From positions 2,046,001 through 2,110,000 of the forward strand of contig JAWIIG010000039.1 of the NCBI GenBank assembly GCA_033557465.1: a stretch of DNA of 64,000 bases, given 5' to 3'. This document shows, piece after piece, positions 62,451 to 64,000 of the stretch; the stretch's first letter is position 1; each line of letters begins with the position of its first letter. Source of the DNA: Ichthyophis bannanicus (lineage: Eukaryota; Chordata; Amphibia; Gymnophiona; Ichthyophiidae). The notes under the pieces are model-generated. The model was not told the origin of the DNA. It saw nothing but the letters and a program-made list of their open reading frames with translations, and did not search any database. The position numbers and the translations under genes were made by a program.

Positions 62451-62608
62451 TTAGAGCAATCGGCCACTGATTTCAACAGGGTGCAGAACCTATTGAGGGG
62501 CTTGACATCGAGGCCCGCGGAGAAACCTCCCAATTCTTTTGCAAAGTTGCAGAGGAACATACCAATTTATAGTTGGTATACTTGGATGCGACAAGAGAGC
62601 ATGGAAAA
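62451..62608 (-). pseudogene. DIRS G Gag middle fragment
   Basis: The complement reads MLSCRIQVYQL, then a stop, then IGMFLCNFAKELGGFSAGLD and FCTLLKSVADC, matching MLSARISSYILYMGMFLKE and the following region of the other Gags. The left side continues at 58235 across the CR1-2. The right side is cut by DIRS E at GCATGGAAAA. Confidence 0.7.
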
Positions 62609-62848
62609 CAGAGTTACTTACCTGTAACAGAGTTCTCCGTGGACAGCAGGATAAGTCAGCCACACCTGGTGTCGTCCCCCGACGGCGCCATGACGGAAGT
62701 GCTCTATAGCTCAGAAGCTTCTGAGCATGTATGAGGTGGTCCCACCTCCCCAGCCCGCCCCTAGCCGCTCAGTTAGTGACTAGCTATGCCCTTGCGGCTA
62801 GGTGCGGTGCGCAGGCCACCCTCATGCAGGGGAGGCGGGTGGGATGGT

Positions 62849-62950
62849 GTGGCTGACTTATCCTGCTGTCCACGGAGAACTCTGTTACAGGTAAGTAACT
62901 CTGTTTTCTCCTAGGACAAGCAGGATGTGTCAGCCACACCTGGTGTCTCC
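62849..62950 (-). repeat. Internal complementary region of DIRS E
   Basis: The complement of the element's own 3' terminus is joined, at CTCTGTTTTCTCC, to CTAGGACAAGCAGGATGTGT and CAGCCACACCTGGTG. This predicts that the unseen 5' end finishes with the complement of that second half. Confidence 0.85.
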
Positions 62951-63228
62951 CAAGCCAAGCATTCACGCTGAGGAAAATGAGGGAGGCATGCGTAGAACTG
63001 CAAAATGTTTATTGCGAACACAACAGGCTTACAGAATAAAGTGCAACTCCACCATATCCATCGCGAATGCGAGAGGTAGACATTAACTGTGCAATCAATT
63101 GAACAGTGCATCACAACAACAGTGCAAAGAAAACAATAGTGCAACACAACAACTAGTGCAATAACAATTCTGAGCAATAGCGCCAGTGCGTGGTCAGCAA
63201 CTGGTACGTAGTATCTGAGTCCCTCGGT
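62951..63228 (-). other. DIRS E 3' untranslated region
   Basis: No recognisable gene. It has repeated GTGCAACA/GTGCATCACAACAAC motifs (63080-63165) between the complementary region and the recombinase stop. Confidence 0.5.
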
Positions 63229-64000
63229 TCAGTCTTGTGCAGTGCCCACACCCACGGGTGTCGTGGCCGCAGATAGGACTGCTCGGCCAAACGAGCAGTC
63301 GGTCGCAGAGTGGATGTCAAGGCAGTAGTGTTTCTGGAAGGTTAGCTGAGAGGACCAGGTGGCGGCTTTGCAAATCTCGCTCACTGGAATTTCCTGTGCG
63401 CAGGCCAGAGAAGCGGCTATCGTGTGGAGCTGGTGTGCACTCGCCCTGTTTGATGGGAGTGCGCCCGCCTTCTGTAGACAATAGGCAACGCAGGCTGAAA
63501 TCCAAAGGGAAAGTGTGCGCTTGGTAACAGGTCTACCTGGTTTGTTCGGGTCAAAGGAGACAAAGAGCTGGGTCCCCAGGCGAATGGCAGATGTCCTGTC
63601 GATGTAGATGCGTAGGGCACGTACGCAATCCAGGGAGTGAAGACGTTGCTCTTCGGGTGATGAGTGTGGAGCTGGAAAGAAGGATGGCAGTTCCACTGTC
63701 TGGTTGATGTGAAAAGCGGAGGCGACCTTTGGCACAAACTTGGTGTGAGTCCGCAGGGATGCCCGGTTGTGGTAGAGTTTTGTGTATGGCGGGTGTGCCA
63801 CGAGGGCCTGCACCTCGCTAACCCTCCGAGCAGAGGTGATGGCGACGAGGAAAAGGGTCTTCCAGGAGAGATATTTTCCCTCAGCTGTGGTCAACGGTTC
63901 GAATGGCTCCTGCATGAGCTGTTGTAGAACGATGTTAAGGTCCCAGGAGGGTACCGGTTTCTGTACCGGGGGTTGCAGATTTCAAAGCCCTCTCATGAAA
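63229..64000 (-). CDS. Tyrosine recombinase of DIRS E, His-x-x-Arg motif altered, continues past window
   Basis: The 228 codons shown are open and the frame continues left of Met (63915-64000). SARRVSEVQALVAHPPYTK holds the first Arg. LDCVRALRIYIDRTSAIRLG, FVSFDPNKPGRPVTKRTLSL and HYCLDIHSATDCSFG (Tyr codon 63325-63327) match the family. The conserved His-x-x-Arg reads SAHQLHTIAAS: His (CAC, 63424-63426) replaces the catalytic Arg, a change one transition from CGC. The C-terminus is a longer, unrelated tail (SAATTPVGVGTAQD). It is probably an inactive enzyme in an otherwise open gene. Confidence 0.82.

Larger units (their letters stand above)
43449..62608 (-). mobile_element. DIRS retrotransposon copy G (GC-rich family), interrupted four times
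   Basis: Followed piece by piece: 3' end (43449-43530), an unassigned insert (43531-44093), rest of the 3' repeat and half of the complementary region (44094-44332), DIRS F (44333-49922), second half of the complementary region (49923-49975), recombinase (50118-51120), RNase H (51250-51785), CR1 (51786-56589), RNase H/RT (56590-57811), Gag (57886-58235), CR1-2 (about 58236-62450) and Gag (about 62451-62608), where DIRS E begins. The coding text is about 55-60% GC by impression, richer than the other DIRS copies. Confidence 0.8.
62609..64000 (-). mobile_element. DIRS retrotransposon copy E (third subfamily), 3' part
   Basis: The left end CAGAGTTACTTACCTG follows GGAAAA. The 3' repeat (ACAGAGTTCTCCGTGGACAG, GTCAGCCACACCTGGTGTCG, TCGTCCCCCGACGGCGCC) and internal complementary region (62849-62950: CTGACTTATCCTGCTGTCCA, AACTCTGTTACAGG, TAAGTAACTCTG, then CTAGGACAAGCAGGATG) are clear. 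Recombinase follows and runs off the window. Confidence 0.9.

Overview
This window looks like repeat-filled DNA from a large vertebrate genome. I found no host gene, rRNA gene or tRNA gene. DIRS-type tyrosine-recombinase retrotransposons, esterase-type CR1 LINEs, L2 LINEs with an L2-tailed CORE-like SINE, a Gypsy element with a SCAN-like Gag, and hAT DNA transposons together suggest an amphibian. A caecilian is my best guess, but no sequence here proves the species. Nearly every DIRS copy lies on the minus strand, so its 5' end is on the right.

Layout. 1-3476: DIRS copy A, internally deleted, carrying a 339-bp hAT MITE with a perfect 8-bp target duplication. 3477-18555: DIRS copy A2, broken up by a CR1 fragment, by complete DIRS copy B (6652-15680) and by an L2 tail. 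Copy B itself contains a CR1 and a probable solo LTR (10525-12623) that is in turn interrupted by an L2 tail. 19070-33165: an L2 element split by a second CR1 family (CR1-2). CR1-2 is split by a Gypsy element (20142-29296), which is split by a hAT element (24116-27265). That hAT contains a 261-bp palindrome and a G-rich minisatellite, and the minisatellite is split by a second copy of the hAT MITE. Target duplications and unbroken flanking reading frames give the order of insertion. 33481-43385: DIRS C holding DIRS D, which holds a long CR1 and a SINE that holds an L2. 43449-62608: DIRS G, a GC-richer family, holding DIRS F (44333-49922, the best-preserved copy), a near full-length CR1 on the plus strand (51786-56589) and a near full-length CR1-2 (about 58236-62450). 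62609-64000: the 3' part of DIRS E, another subfamily.

How the parts work. The DIRS copies show inverted terminal repeats, an internal complementary region that copies both termini joined together, a Gag with a CCHC knuckle at its N-terminus, RT-RNase H, and a tyrosine recombinase in an overlapping frame. Insertions that can be checked lack target duplications. The CR1 copies encode an ORF1 with an SGNH-esterase domain and an ORF2 with endonuclease and RT. The Gypsy copy has Gag-protease-integrase but no RT or RNase H. Most frames are broken. The best open frames are the tyrosine recombinase ORFs of B, D and F and the Gypsy Gag-protease-integrase ORF.

All family names come from motifs read by eye; no database search was run. 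Boundaries are exact where a target duplication or a repeated terminus is cited, and otherwise good to roughly 10-30 bp.
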